64,000 nucleotides of DNA from Aquibium microcysteis (GTDB taxonomy: Bacteria > Pseudomonadota > Alphaproteobacteria > Rhizobiales > Rhizobiaceae), in the NCBI RefSeq assembly GCF_014495845.1, contig NZ_CP061080.1, positions 2,097,001 through 2,161,000 on the forward strand. The letters run 5' to 3'. The position numbers and the translations under genes were made by a program. The notes beneath the pieces were generated by a model. It saw nothing but the letters and a program-made list of their open reading frames with translations, was not told the origin of the DNA and did not search any database. Shown in pieces: positions 32,664 to 41,994 of the stretch. Every line of letters starts with the position of its first letter. Position 1 is the first letter of the stretch.

Positions 32664-35600
32664 ATGCGCGTGTTTCGTCTCGTGGCGGTCGCTCTCGCGG
32701 CCATTCTTTTCCATGCGTCGCCGGGGCTCGCGCAGACCGCGCGGCAGGTCGTGACCTCCGCCGACGGCGACTATTTCGGCTTCGACCTGCGCACCGAGCA
32801 GAACGTGACGCTCGACCAGTGCAAGGCCGTCTGCCTCGGCGATCCGTCCTGCCGGGCCTTCACCTACAACACCCGCGCGAGCTGGTGCTTCCTGAAATCC
32901 GACTACAACGTCCTGAACCCCTTCCCCGGCGCCGTCGCCGGCAAGGTGGTCGACATGATCGGCGAACCCGACATCGGCGCGCCGGCCGAACTCACCTATG
33001 TCGCGAGCTACGTGGTGGACGACGCCCGGCGCTGGCGCGACGAGACGCTCGCCCGCGCCGATGCCGGCGGTGCCGGTCTGGTCGCGCTGACGGAGGCCGC
33101 GCGCAATGCCATGGCGAACGGCGATCCGCGCGCCGCCATGCTGAACTTCACCAACGCGCTGTCGATCCTGCCCGACGACGGCGGCCTGTGGACCGGGCTC
33201 GCCGAGGCCGCGAACGCGGTGCGCCCCGGCGGCGGCGAGAACACCTATTACTACCAGCGCGCCGGCACCGGCTCGGCCATCAACGGCTACCTCCTGTCGC
33301 GCACGGCCAATGAGCGCGCCGCGGCGCTGAACGCGCTCGCCGGCGGACTGGAGAAGCGGGCGATGTTCCGCCCGGCCATCACCGCCTACGAGAAGAGCCT
33401 CGAACTCGTCTCCTCGCCCCAGATCCAGACGCTCTACGCCGAACTGAAGCGGGCCAAGGGCTTCCGCGTCATCGAGCATACGGTCGATTCCGACAGCGCC
33501 AGCCCGCGCGTCTGCGTGCAGTTTTCCGAAGATCTCGTGAAGACTGGCGTCGACTACGCCTCCTTCGTCGGCGTCGACAATGCCCCCACGACCGCCGTCG
33601 AACGCGGCGATCGCGAACTGTGCGTGGAGGGCCTCGTCCACGGCGGCCGGTATCGCATCGTCGTGCGTGCCGGTCTGCCCTCGGCGATCGGCGAGGTGAT
33701 CGGCGAGCCCGTCGCGCTCGACATCTACATCCGCGACCGGTCGCCCTCGCTGCGCTTCACCGGCGAAAACTTCATCCTGCCGGGCAGCGCGCGCCGCGGC
33801 ATCCCGGTGGTCTCCGTCAACACCGACAAGGCGCAGATCGCCGTCTACCGCATCGGCGAGCGTGCGCTCGCCCGCCTGCTCACCGAATCGCAGTTCCTGC
33901 GCCAGCTCGACGGCTACGAAGTGTCGCGGCTGGGCGACGAACTCGGCGAACCGGTGTTCGAGGGCACGCTGGAGATGGCGCCGGAACTCAACAAGGAGGT
34001 CGTCACCGCCTTCCCGGTCGACGAGGCCCTGCCCGACCGCAAGCCCGGCATCTACGTCATGACCGCCGTGCCCGAGAACGACCGGAGCGACAGCTGGGAG
34101 GCGCGCGCCACGCAGTGGTTCCTCGTCTCCGACATCGGCCTCGTCACCTTCTCCGGCGAGGACGGCCTGTCGGTCTTCGCCCGCTCGCTCGACACGGCGA
34201 AGCCGAAGCCCGGCCTGTCGCTGTCGCTCGTCGCCCGCAACAACGAGGTGCTCGGCACCGCCACCACCGACGCCGACGGCCGCGCCCGCTTCGACGCCGG
34301 CCTGATCCGCGGCACCGGCGGCATGGCGCCGGCCGTGATCATGGCGAGCGAGGGCGCGGCGGACTTCGTGTTCCTCGACATGACGCGTGCCGGCTTCGAC
34401 CTGTCGGACCGCGGCGTCGAGGGCCGCGCTTCGCCCGGTGCGATGGACGTCTATGCGTGGACCGAGCGCGGCATCTACCGCGCCGGCGAGACCGTGCATG
34501 CAGCGGCGCTGAACCGCGATCCGCGCGCCGACGCGGTCGACGACCTGCCGCTGACCTTCATCTTCCAGCGCCCGGACGGGGTCGAGGATACACGCGTCGT
34601 CTCGTCCGGCGCCGAACTCGGCGGCCATGCGGTGGAGCTTGCGCTGGCGCCGACCGCCATGCGCGGCACCTGGTCGCTGCGCGTCCACGCCGATCCGAAG
34701 GCCGATCCGATCGCCCAGAAGAGCTTCCTCGTCGAGGATTTCGTGCCCGACCGGATCGAGTTCGACCTCGCGAGCCGGGCCGAGGAAGTCGCGGTCGGCG
34801 AGGCGGCGACGCTGACCGTCGACGGCCGCTACCTCTACGGTGCGCCGGCCGAAGGGCTGGCGCTCGAAGGCCAGGTCACGGTCGGCCGCGTCCGCGAATG
34901 GGAGGACCATCCCGGCTACGTCTTCGGCCTCGAGGACGAGGAGGACGTCGAGGACACCCGCATCACCCTGGAAGACCTGCCGAGCACGGATAGCGACGGC
35001 AAGGCCTCCTTCGACGTGACGATCGATTCGGTGCCCTCCACCACGCAGTTCCTGCAGGCGACGGTGTCGGTGCGCATGGTGGAAGGCGGCGGCCGCGCCG
35101 TCGAGCGCTCGGTGGCCATCGACGTGACGCCGCAGACGGCCATGCTCGGCCTGAAGCCGGAGTTCGACGGCTCCGTTTCGGAAGGCGGCACCGCCTCCTT
35201 CCGTGTGCTCGCCGTCGACCCGACCGGCCAGCGCATCGACCTGAAGGACCTGTCCTGGACGCTGAAGAAGCTCGACCGCTATTACCAGTGGTACCGCAGC
35301 GGCAGTTCCTGGAGCTACGAGCCGATCACCACGTCGAGCCTCATCCAGGAAGGCACGGTCGACGCGTCTGCGACCGCCGAGCCGACGATCGCCGTGCCCG
35401 TGACCTGGGGCCGCTACCGGCTGGAGATCGAGACGGCCGATGCCGACGGACCCGCGACCAGCATCGATTTCGAGGCCGGCTGGTATGTCGAGGCCTCGTC
35501 GACCGAGACGCCCGACGCGCTGGAGGTGGCCTTCGACAAGGACGCCTATGCGGTCGGCGAGACGGCGAAGCTGAAGCTCTCGCCGCGCTTCGCCGGCGAG

Positions 35601-38126
35601 GCGCTGATCACCATCGGCGCCGAGAGCGTGCTGTCCTCCTTCACCACCACGGTGCCGGAAGGCGGCGCCACCATCGACATCCCGGTGACGGAGAACTTCG
35701 GCGCCGGCGCCTATGTGATGGCGACGCTGTTCCGTCCGGGCGAGGCGCAGGAATCGCGCCTGCCTGCCCGTGCCATCGGCCTGAAATGGCTGAAGGTCGA
35801 TCCCGGCCAGCGCCGGCTCACCGTCGCCGTCGAGGCGCCGGAGAAGACGCTTCCGCGCCAGCCGCTCGTCCTGCCGGTCTCGGTCGGAGGGCTGGCGCCC
35901 GGCGAGGAAGCCTATGTGACGGTCGCAGCCGTCGACGTCGGCATCCTCAACCTCACCCGCTACGAGGCGCCGGACCCGGTGGCCTGGTATTTCGGCCAGC
36001 GCATGCTCGGGCTGGAGATGCGCGACATCTACGGCCGGCTGATCGACGGATCGCAGGGCGCCTTCGGCCGTCTCAGGACCGGCGGCGACGGCGGCGCGGC
36101 GGCCCCGCAGGGCAACCCGCCGACCGAGAAGCTGGTCGCCTTCTTCTCCGGCATCGTGCGGGTGGACGACGAGGGTCGCGCCAGCGTCGCCTTCGACATC
36201 CCGCAGTTCAACGGCACGGTCCGCGTCATGGCGGTGGCCTGGTCGAAGGACGGCACCGGCAACGCTTCGGCCGACGTGATCGTGCGCGATCCGGTCGTCG
36301 TCACCACCAGCCAGCCGCGCTTCATGGCGCCCGGCGACCAGGCGCGGCTCCTGCTGGAGATCGCCAACACCGACGGCCCGGCCGGCGAATACCGCCTGGC
36401 GCTCACGACCGGCGGCTCGCTGCTGCCGACAGAGGGCGGCGTGCCGGCGACCGTGTCCCTGCCCGCGGGCGGCAAGACGAGCCTGACCGTGCCGCTGACG
36501 GCCGACGTTCCGGGCACCGGCGAGGTGCTGGTGGCGCTGACCCATGCGAGCGGCCTCTCCGTCAACCGCACCGCCACCGTCCCCGTCCGCCCCGGCGTGA
36601 TGCCGGTGACGACGCGCCGCACGGTGACGCTCGCCGCCAATGGCGGCAGCCTGCGGCTCGACGGCGAACTCTTCGCCGGCTCCCTGCCGCAGGGCGCCTC
36701 GGTCGCCGTCAACGTCTCGCGCATGAGCGCCTTCGACGTGCCGGCGCTCTTGATGTCGCTCGACCGCTACCCCTATGGCTGCGCCGAGCAGACCACCAGC
36801 CGCGCGCTGCCGCTGCTCTACGTCAGCGAACTGTCGAAGGCCTCGGGCCTCGAGGAGGATCCCGCCATCCGCGGCCGCATCGAGGAGGCGATCGCCCGGG
36901 TGCTCACCTACCAGTCCTCGTCGGGCAGCTTCGGCCTGTGGCGGCCGAGCTCGGGCGATCTCTGGCTCGACGCCTACGTCACCGACTTCCTGACGCGGGC
37001 GCGCGAACAGGGCTATGATGTGCCGGAACAGGCAATGAGCCAGGCGCTGTCGAACCTGCAGAACGCGCTCGCCTACGACACCGACGTCGCCTCGCGCGGC
37101 AACGAGATCGCCTATGCGCTCTACGTCTTGTCGCGCAACCGCAAGGCATCGGCGGCCGACCTGCGCTACTATTCCGACACGCAGATCGACGCCTTCGAGA
37201 GCCCGATGGCCCGTGCCCAGCTGGCCGCGAGCCTCGCGCTCTACGGCGACGCGGTCCGTTCGGAGGCGACCTTCGGCTCGGCCTACCGGCTCGCCCAATC
37301 CGTGCCTGCGGGCTACACGGCGCGCTCCGACTACGGCTCCAAGCTGCGCGACGGCGCGGCCATGCTGGCGCTGGCGGCCGAGAGCCGTCCCGCGCCCGCG
37401 CTGATGCCCGCCATGATCGGCTACGTCTCCGACGCCCGTCGCCAGACGACCTGGACGAGCACGCAGGACGAGGCCTGGATGCTGCTCGCCGCCCGCGCGA
37501 TCCAGCAGTCCGGAGACGACATCCGGCTCGAGGTCGACGGGACGGCCCACCAGGGCGCCTTCGCCCGCCGCCTCGACGGCATGGAGGCGACGGTGACGCC
37601 GGTCACGCTCGTCAACCGCGGCGCGGAACCCGTCGACGCCATCGTCACGGTCTCGGCCGCACCCGAACAGCCGCTTCCCGCCGGCGGCGAAGGCTTCTCC
37701 ATCGAGCGCGCCTACTACACGCTCGACGGCGAAGCGGCGAACGTCATCGAGGCACGGCAGAACGAGCGCTACGTGGTGGTGCTGAAGGTTCGCGAGTTCA
37801 ACGACTGGCCTTCGCGCATCCTCGTCTCGGACCTCCTGCCGGCGGGCTTCGAGATCGACAATCCGCGCCTCGTCGACAGCGCCGCGCTGGCGAATTTCGA
37901 CTGGCTGCCGCAGACCGACGCCGTCCACACCGAGTTCCGCGACGACCGCTTCATCGCTGCCTTCAACCGCAGCGGCGGGAGCGATCGCGACGTCACGCTG
38001 GCCTACGTGGTCCGCGCGGTGACGCCCGGCGTCTACACGCACCCGGCGGCGAGCGTGGAGGACATGTACCGCCCGCAGCTGTCGGCGCGCACGGCGAGCG
38101 GGCTGATGGAGGTGCGGGGCGAGTGA
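32664..38126 (+). CDS. Bacterial alpha-2-macroglobulin with N-terminal PAN/Apple domain
   Basis: An 1820-residue periplasmic protease trap. A signal peptide (MRVFRLVAVALAAILFHASP, cleavage after GLAQ ~24) has no lipobox, unlike E. coli YfhM. Residues ~28-100 form a PAN/Apple-like domain with four Cys (QCKAVCLGDPSCRAFTY, ASWCFLK). Macroglobulin beta-domains follow from ~270. The thioester motif YGCAEQTTSRALP has its Cys near residue 1373 and Gln near 1376, so the covalent trap is intact, with an alpha-toroid after it (repeating helices ~1380-1650). It pairs with PBP1C, the classical partner, via a GTGA overlap. The role is envelope defence together with repair of peptidoglycan. Confidence 0.93.
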   Translation: MRVFRLVAVALAAILFHASPGLAQTARQVVTSADGDYFGFDLRTEQNVTLDQCKAVCLGDPSCRAFTYNTRASWCFLKSDYNVLNPFPGAVAGKVVDMIGEPDIGAPAELTYVASYVVDDARRWRDETLARADAGGAGLVALTEAARNAMANGDPRAAMLNFTNALSILPDDGGLWTGLAEAANAVRPGGGENTYYYQRAGTGSAINGYLLSRTANERAAALNALAGGLEKRAMFRPAITAYEKSLELVSSPQIQTLYAELKRAKGFRVIEHTVDSDSASPRVCVQFSEDLVKTGVDYASFVGVDNAPTTAVERGDRELCVEGLVHGGRYRIVVRAGLPSAIGEVIGEPVALDIYIRDRSPSLRFTGENFILPGSARRGIPVVSVNTDKAQIAVYRIGERALARLLTESQFLRQLDGYEVSRLGDELGEPVFEGTLEMAPELNKEVVTAFPVDEALPDRKPGIYVMTAVPENDRSDSWEARATQWFLVSDIGLVTFSGEDGLSVFARSLDTAKPKPGLSLSLVARNNEVLGTATTDADGRARFDAGLIRGTGGMAPAVIMASEGAADFVFLDMTRAGFDLSDRGVEGRASPGAMDVYAWTERGIYRAGETVHAAALNRDPRADAVDDLPLTFIFQRPDGVEDTRVVSSGAELGGHAVELALAPTAMRGTWSLRVHADPKADPIAQKSFLVEDFVPDRIEFDLASRAEEVAVGEAATLTVDGRYLYGAPAEGLALEGQVTVGRVREWEDHPGYVFGLEDEEDVEDTRITLEDLPSTDSDGKASFDVTIDSVPSTTQFLQATVSVRMVEGGGRAVERSVAIDVTPQTAMLGLKPEFDGSVSEGGTASFRVLAVDPTGQRIDLKDLSWTLKKLDRYYQWYRSGSSWSYEPITTSSLIQEGTVDASATAEPTIAVPVTWGRYRLEIETADADGPATSIDFEAGWYVEASSTETPDALEVAFDKDAYAVGETAKLKLSPRFAGEALITIGAESVLSSFTTTVPEGGATIDIPVTENFGAGAYVMATLFRPGEAQESRLPARAIGLKWLKVDPGQRRLTVAVEAPEKTLPRQPLVLPVSVGGLAPGEEAYVTVAAVDVGILNLTRYEAPDPVAWYFGQRMLGLEMRDIYGRLIDGSQGAFGRLRTGGDGGAAAPQGNPPTEKLVAFFSGIVRVDDEGRASVAFDIPQFNGTVRVMAVAWSKDGTGNASADVIVRDPVVVTTSQPRFMAPGDQARLLLEIANTDGPAGEYRLALTTGGSLLPTEGGVPATVSLPAGGKTSLTVPLTADVPGTGEVLVALTHASGLSVNRTATVPVRPGVMPVTTRRTVTLAANGGSLRLDGELFAGSLPQGASVAVNVSRMSAFDVPALLMSLDRYPYGCAEQTTSRALPLLYVSELSKASGLEEDPAIRGRIEEAIARVLTYQSSSGSFGLWRPSSGDLWLDAYVTDFLTRAREQGYDVPEQAMSQALSNLQNALAYDTDVASRGNEIAYALYVLSRNRKASAADLRYYSDTQIDAFESPMARAQLAASLALYGDAVRSEATFGSAYRLAQSVPAGYTARSDYGSKLRDGAAMLALAAESRPAPALMPAMIGYVSDARRQTTWTSTQDEAWMLLAARAIQQSGDDIRLEVDGTAHQGAFARRLDGMEATVTPVTLVNRGAEPVDAIVTVSAAPEQPLPAGGEGFSIERAYYTLDGEAANVIEARQNERYVVVLKVREFNDWPSRILVSDLLPAGFEIDNPRLVDSAALANFDWLPQTDAVHTEFRDDRFIAAFNRSGGSDRDVTLAYVVRAVTPGVYTHPAASVEDMYRPQLSARTASGLMEVRGE

Positions 38127-40405
38127 GCGGTAAGCCGACGATGGACGGCTCGACCTGCGCATCGCCTGAGACGGGGGAGCGAACGATACCCCCCTCTGGC
38201 CTGCCGGCCATCTCCCCCTCAAGGGGGGAGATCGGCAGCTCCGGTGTCGGCGCCCATCCTGCGACGTCGGCGAGTGGACGCAGCGCCCGCGACAGCCGAT
38301 CTCCCCCCTTGAGGGGGAGATGGCCGGCAGGCCAGAGGGGGGTTGCCTGGCGCATCGCCCTCTCCCTCGCCGCGCTCGCCGGCCTGTCCCTCCTCGCGCT
38401 CGACAGGCTCGACCGCGCCTATCCGCCGCCGCTCGACCGGGCGACGGATTTCTCCCGCGAGGTGGTCGACCGCGACGGCGCGCTGCTTCGGACCTATGCC
38501 ACCGACGACGGCCGATGGCGGCTGCCGGTCGACATAAAGACCGTGGACCCGCAGTTCCTGCGCATGCTCGTCGCCTACGAGGACCGTCGCTTCTTCGACC
38601 ACCACGGCGTCGACCCGCTCGCCGTCGGACGCGCCGCCTGGCAGCTGGTCACGCATGGCCGGATCGTCTCGGGCGGCTCGACCATCACCATGCAGCTCGC
38701 CCGGCTGATCGAGCCGCGCGAGGAGCGCAGCCTGCCGGCCAAGCTGCGTCAGACGCTGCGGGCGCTGCAGATCGAGCGGCGGCTTTCGAAAGACGAGATC
38801 CTGACGCGCTATCTGACGCTGGCGCCCTATGGCGGCAATGTCGAGGGCGTGCGGGCGGCGAGCCTGGCCTGGTTCGGCCGCGAGCCCAATCGCCTGACGC
38901 TGCCGCAGGCGGCGCTGCTGGTGGCCTTGCCGCAGTCGCCGGAGGCGCGCCGCCCCGACCGCAACCGCGCAGGTGCGCAGGCCGCGCGCGACCGCGTGCT
39001 CGCCCGCATGGCGCAGGCCGGGGTGATCGTCTCGGGCGAGGTTGAGCGCGCCGCCGACGAACCGGTGAGCGGCACGCGCCGGCCCATGCCCGCGCTGGCC
39101 GCCCACGCCGCCGACGAGGCGCTGCGGCGGGCGCCCGGCGCGCAGCGCCAGGCCGTGACGCTCGACCGCGGCGTCCAGTCCGCGCTGGAGGACGTCGCGC
39201 GCGAGGCCGCCGGGCGGCTCGGGCCGAAGGTCTCGATCGCCATGGTCATGGCCGACGCCGCCACCGGCGAGATCCTCGGCCGGGTCGGTTCGGCCGGGGC
39301 CTTCGACCAGGCGAGCGCCGGCTGGATCGACATGACGAAGGCCGAGCGCTCCCCGGGCTCGACGCTGAAGCCCTTCATCTACGGGCTGGCGCTGGAAGAC
39401 GGGCTGGTGATGCAGGAGACCCTGGTGGAGGACCGGCCGGCGAACTTCGCCGGCTACCGGCCGAAGAATTTCGACATGGACTATCAGGGCGACGTGACCG
39501 TCCGCCAGGCGCTGCAGATGTCGCTCAACGTCCCGGCGATCCGCCTGCTGGAAGCGGTCGGACCGATCCGGCTGATGGCGCGGATGCGGCGCGGCGGGGC
39601 GGCGCCCCGCTTGCCCGCCGGCGAGGCGCCGGGGCTGGCGATCGGCCTCGGCGGCGCGGGGCTGACGCTCGAAGGGCTCGTCCAGCTCTATACCGGTCTC
39701 GCCAATGGCGGACGCGTGGCGCCGCTGCGGCTCTTCCCCGACGCGCCCGCCACGGCCGCAGAGCGCATCCTGTCGCCGCAGGCGGTGTGGCAGGTCACCG
39801 ACATGCTGTCGGGCGTGACGACGCCGCAGGGCGCGCCGCGCCTCGGCATCGCCTACAAGACCGGCACCTCCTACGGCTACCGCGACGCCTGGTCGGTCGG
39901 TTATGACGGCCGCCACGTGCTCGGCGTCTGGGTCGGCCGGCCCGACGGTGGTTCCGTACCGGGGCTGACCGGCTACGGCGCCGCCGCGCCGATCCTGTTT
40001 TCGGCCTTCTCGAAGGCCGGCGTCGGGCTGACGCCCCTGCCCCGGCCGCCCGCCGGCGCGCAGCGGCTGGCCGCCGCCGAGCTTCCCTATGCGCTGCGCC
40101 GCTTCGCGCCGCCGGGCCAGACGCTCGTGGCGGGCGCGCCGACGGAGCCCGCGCCGGAGATCGTCTACCCGCCGCAGGGCGCCCGCGTCGACCTGGGGGG
40201 AGCCGGCGGGGGCACCGCCATGCCGCTAGCGCTGAAGCTCAACGGCGGCCGCGCGCCCTTCCGCTGGCTCGCCAACGGCCGCCCCGTCGACGTCCCCGGC
40301 CGCCGCCGCACCGCCGCCTGGACCCCCGACGGCGCCGGCTTCCAGACCCTGACCGTCATCGACGCGGCGGGGCGGGCAGCGAGCGTGCGGGTATTCGTGG
40401 AGTAG
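38123..40405 (+). CDS. pbpC: Penicillin-binding protein 1C
   Basis: A 760-residue bifunctional PBP1C. The GT51 transglycosylase region has VAYEDRRFFDHHGVDP near residue 151-166 (catalytic Glu), GGSTITMQLARLI near 187-199 and LTLAPYGGNVEGV. The transpeptidase region has SPGSTLKPF near 410 (nucleophile Ser), SLN near 472 and YKTGTSYG near 577. A BiPBP_C domain ends the protein. The start is GTG 38123, overlapping the A2M stop; ATG 38141 is an alternative. Residues ~20-75 before the membrane segment (IALSLAALAGLSLLALDRLD) are translated from an inverted repeat pair (38188-38343), giving PPSGLPAISPSRGEIG and SPPLRGRWPAGQRG. No in-frame ATG follows the repeats, so this cytoplasmic tail is probably real. 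Confidence 0.92.
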   Translation: MSGKPTMDGSTCASPETGERTIPPSGLPAISPSRGEIGSSGVGAHPATSASGRSARDSRSPPLRGRWPAGQRGVAWRIALSLAALAGLSLLALDRLDRAYPPPLDRATDFSREVVDRDGALLRTYATDDGRWRLPVDIKTVDPQFLRMLVAYEDRRFFDHHGVDPLAVGRAAWQLVTHGRIVSGGSTITMQLARLIEPREERSLPAKLRQTLRALQIERRLSKDEILTRYLTLAPYGGNVEGVRAASLAWFGREPNRLTLPQAALLVALPQSPEARRPDRNRAGAQAARDRVLARMAQAGVIVSGEVERAADEPVSGTRRPMPALAAHAADEALRRAPGAQRQAVTLDRGVQSALEDVAREAAGRLGPKVSIAMVMADAATGEILGRVGSAGAFDQASAGWIDMTKAERSPGSTLKPFIYGLALEDGLVMQETLVEDRPANFAGYRPKNFDMDYQGDVTVRQALQMSLNVPAIRLLEAVGPIRLMARMRRGGAAPRLPAGEAPGLAIGLGGAGLTLEGLVQLYTGLANGGRVAPLRLFPDAPATAAERILSPQAVWQVTDMLSGVTTPQGAPRLGIAYKTGTSYGYRDAWSVGYDGRHVLGVWVGRPDGGSVPGLTGYGAAAPILFSAFSKAGVGLTPLPRPPAGAQRLAAAELPYALRRFAPPGQTLVAGAPTEPAPEIVYPPQGARVDLGGAGGGTAMPLALKLNGGRAPFRWLANGRPVDVPGRRRTAAWTPDGAGFQTLTVIDAAGRAASVRVFVE
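38188..38235 (+). repeat. Repeat family V, left arm inside pbpC
   Basis: ACCCCCCTCTGGCCTGCCGG followed by CCATCTCCCCCTCAAGGGGG and GAGATCGG. Its inverse is at 38297-38343. The arm contains an internal stem (TCTCCCCCTCAAGGGGGGAGA), shortened here to its outline: C-rich side, CAA turn, G-rich side. Confidence 0.88.
38297..38343 (-). repeat. Repeat family V, right arm inside pbpC
   Basis: Reverse complement of 38188-38235 with a few changes. The 61-bp spacer has no recognised content. Both arms are translated in frame as the N-terminal tail of PBP1C. Confidence 0.88.
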
Positions 40406-40428
40406 CGCGAGGCGCGCCGGCGCCGGGG

Positions 40429-40611
40429 TGCCCCGGCAGCGCTGCCCCCTCGCGCCGCGTCATTCCGGACCGGACGGCGAGCGCAGCGGAGGCGGCCGGA
40501 TCCGGAATCCACTCCGTGACGTCTGCGGACGGGTTCTCGAAACCATCGGCGTCACGGAATGGTTTCCGGACAGACGCTCCGCGCTCCGCGCGGTACGTCT
40601 TCGGGAATGAC
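40429..40611 (+). repeat. 184-bp intergenic repeat, copy 1
   Basis: It starts GCCCCGGCAGCGCTGCCCCC and ends GTCTTCGGGAATGAC. Inside, CCGTGACG at ~40514 and its complement CGTCACGG at ~40550 form a hairpin. Copy 2 differs at scattered bases, so this is duplication with drift rather than assembly error. Confidence 0.85.
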
Positions 40612-40713
40612 GCAGGTGTAGCGGCCGGCCGAGACGGCCTCCGCACTCGCACGCCGCCGGCCCCCGCTTTCGTCATCCCGGAACGCGGCGTCGAGCGGAG
40701 CGAGACGGCGGGG

Positions 40714-40897
40714 TACCCCGGCAGCGCTACCCCCCTCGCGCCGCGTCATTCCGCACCGGATGCCGAGCGCAGCGGAGGCGGCCGGATCCGGAATCCATTC
40801 CGTGACGTCTGCGGACGGGTTCTCGAAACCATCGGCGTCACGGAATGGATTCCGGACAGACGCTTCGCGCTCCGCGCGGTACGTCTTCCGGGATGAC
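40714..40897 (+). repeat. 184-bp intergenic repeat, copy 2
   Basis: Direct copy of 40429-40611, matching along its whole length with scattered substitutions, and ending GTCTTCCGGGATGAC. Here the internal arms ATTCCGTGACG and CGTCACGGAAT are perfect, suggesting selection or recent gain of the hairpin. Confidence 0.85.
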
Positions 40898-40965
40898 AAA
40901 GGGGAAGGGTGACCCCACCGGACCAGCCACGCCGGACCAGCCCCTTCGCCACCGAACGCAGCCGT

Positions 40966-41925
40966 TCAGCCGTCCTTGCGCTGCACCCTCCCCGCAGGAT
41001 CCGCCCTATCTCCCAGGATCCCCCGCTGGCGGATGGCGGCCAGTACGTCGGCGAGGCTCTCCTCCAGCAACCGGCCCGAGGTGTCGACGTGAATCGACGC
41101 CTGGCGGTAGAGCGCCTCGCGGCTGGTGAGGATGGTGCGCAGTTCCTCCATGGCAGCGGGATTGCCGGCCATCGGGCGGGTGTCGCCCTGCGCGCGCACG
41201 CGGCCCATGTGCTCCTCGGGCTCAGCCTTCAGCCAGATGGTGTGGTAGTGGCGCAGCAGGTAGGTGAAGGTCTCGGGCTCGGAGACGATGCCGCCGGCCA
41301 CCGCCAGCACCAGCGAATCGCTGGTCGCGACGATGCGCTCGACAGACTGGCGCTCCAGCCGACGGTAGCCTTCCTGACCGTAGAGCGCCATGACCTCGTT
41401 GACGGGCATGCCGCTCGCCTGCTCGATCTCGACGTTGAGTTCCAGGAACGGCACGCCGAGCCGGTCGGCGGCCAGCCGCCCGAGCGTCGACTTGCCGGCG
41501 CCGCGCAGCCCGATGAAGGCGATGCGGCGCCCGCGCCGGAGCGACGGATGCTCGGGATCGAGGATCTCCAGCACCTTCTGGCGCTGCTCGGCCGTGGCGC
41601 TGCGGTAGAGCCCCATCACCGTCATGACGTCGGAGTTCCATGGGTCGTCGGCACCGACCAGCCATTCGATGCGGTGGTCGAGCGCCTCGGCGACGCGGCG
41701 CAACAGCACGATCGAGATGTTGCCCTCGCCGCCCTCGAGCTGCGCCAGATAGCGCTGCGAGACGCCGGAAATCTCCGCCAGGCGCTTCCGCGAAATGCCC
41801 TTGCGCGCTCGCGCCGTGCGCACGCGCTCCCCCACCATCGCCAGCAGCGTGGCGTTGGCAGCGTCCTCGGCAAGGAAGGTTTCGGGCCGTGTGACCCGGC
41901 CGTCGAAGCTGACGATTTCGTCCAT
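40966..41925 (-). CDS. boxR: Benzoyl-CoA-responsive regulator BoxR/BzdR (HTH plus shikimate kinase-like domain)
   Basis: A 319-residue two-domain repressor. The N-terminal Xre-type HTH is VRTARARKGISRKRLAEISG followed by VSQRYLAQLEGGEGNISIVL (residues ~36-77). The C-terminal half is a shikimate kinase-like domain with P-loop IAFIGLRGAGKSTLGRLAAD near 137-156, LELNVEIEQASGMPVNEVMA and VAGGIVSEPETF; in BzdR/BoxR this domain senses benzoyl-CoA. ATG 41925 is used (MDEIVSFDGRVTRPETF). A TGCA-N6-TGCA operator is 26 bp upstream, so autoregulation is expected. The gene follows boxA on the same strand but has its own control region. Confidence 0.95.
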   Translation of the reverse strand: MDEIVSFDGRVTRPETFLAEDAANATLLAMVGERVRTARARKGISRKRLAEISGVSQRYLAQLEGGEGNISIVLLRRVAEALDHRIEWLVGADDPWNSDVMTVMGLYRSATAEQRQKVLEILDPEHPSLRRGRRIAFIGLRGAGKSTLGRLAADRLGVPFLELNVEIEQASGMPVNEVMALYGQEGYRRLERQSVERIVATSDSLVLAVAGGIVSEPETFTYLLRHYHTIWLKAEPEEHMGRVRAQGDTRPMAGNPAAMEELRTILTSREALYRQASIHVDTSGRLLEESLADVLAAIRQRGILGDRADPAGRVQRKDG

Positions 41926-41950
41926 CTGCACTCTGCATCATCACGAAATA

Positions 41951-41964
41951 TGCATTATAATGCA
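41951..41964. promoter_or_regulatory. BoxR operator, boxR promoter
   Basis: TGCATTATAATGCA is a perfect palindrome with the TGCA-N6-TGCA form described for BzdR operators of Azoarcus. It lies between the boxA stop (41995) and the boxR start (41925). The identical 14-mer occurs at 46870-46883. Confidence 0.85.
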
Positions 41965-41994
41965 CATTCCGCCCGCAGATGCAACGGAATCCGC

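Larger units (their letters stand above)
40406..40965. other. Gene-free region with a 184-bp tandem repeat
   Basis: 560 bp between pbpC (plus) and boxR (minus), two converging genes. Two direct copies of a ~184-bp repeat (40429-40611 and 40714-40897) and a 100-bp spacer fill it. Open frames here are repeat translations. The inverted segments inside each copy might stop transcription from either side. Confidence 0.75.

Noticed and set aside
32526..38222. 1898-codon open frame on the minus strand opposite the alpha-2-macroglobulin gene
   Set aside because: Composition is Arg/Gly/Asp-rich with no fold pattern; it is the antisense of a real gene with clear domains. High GC removes stops from this frame.
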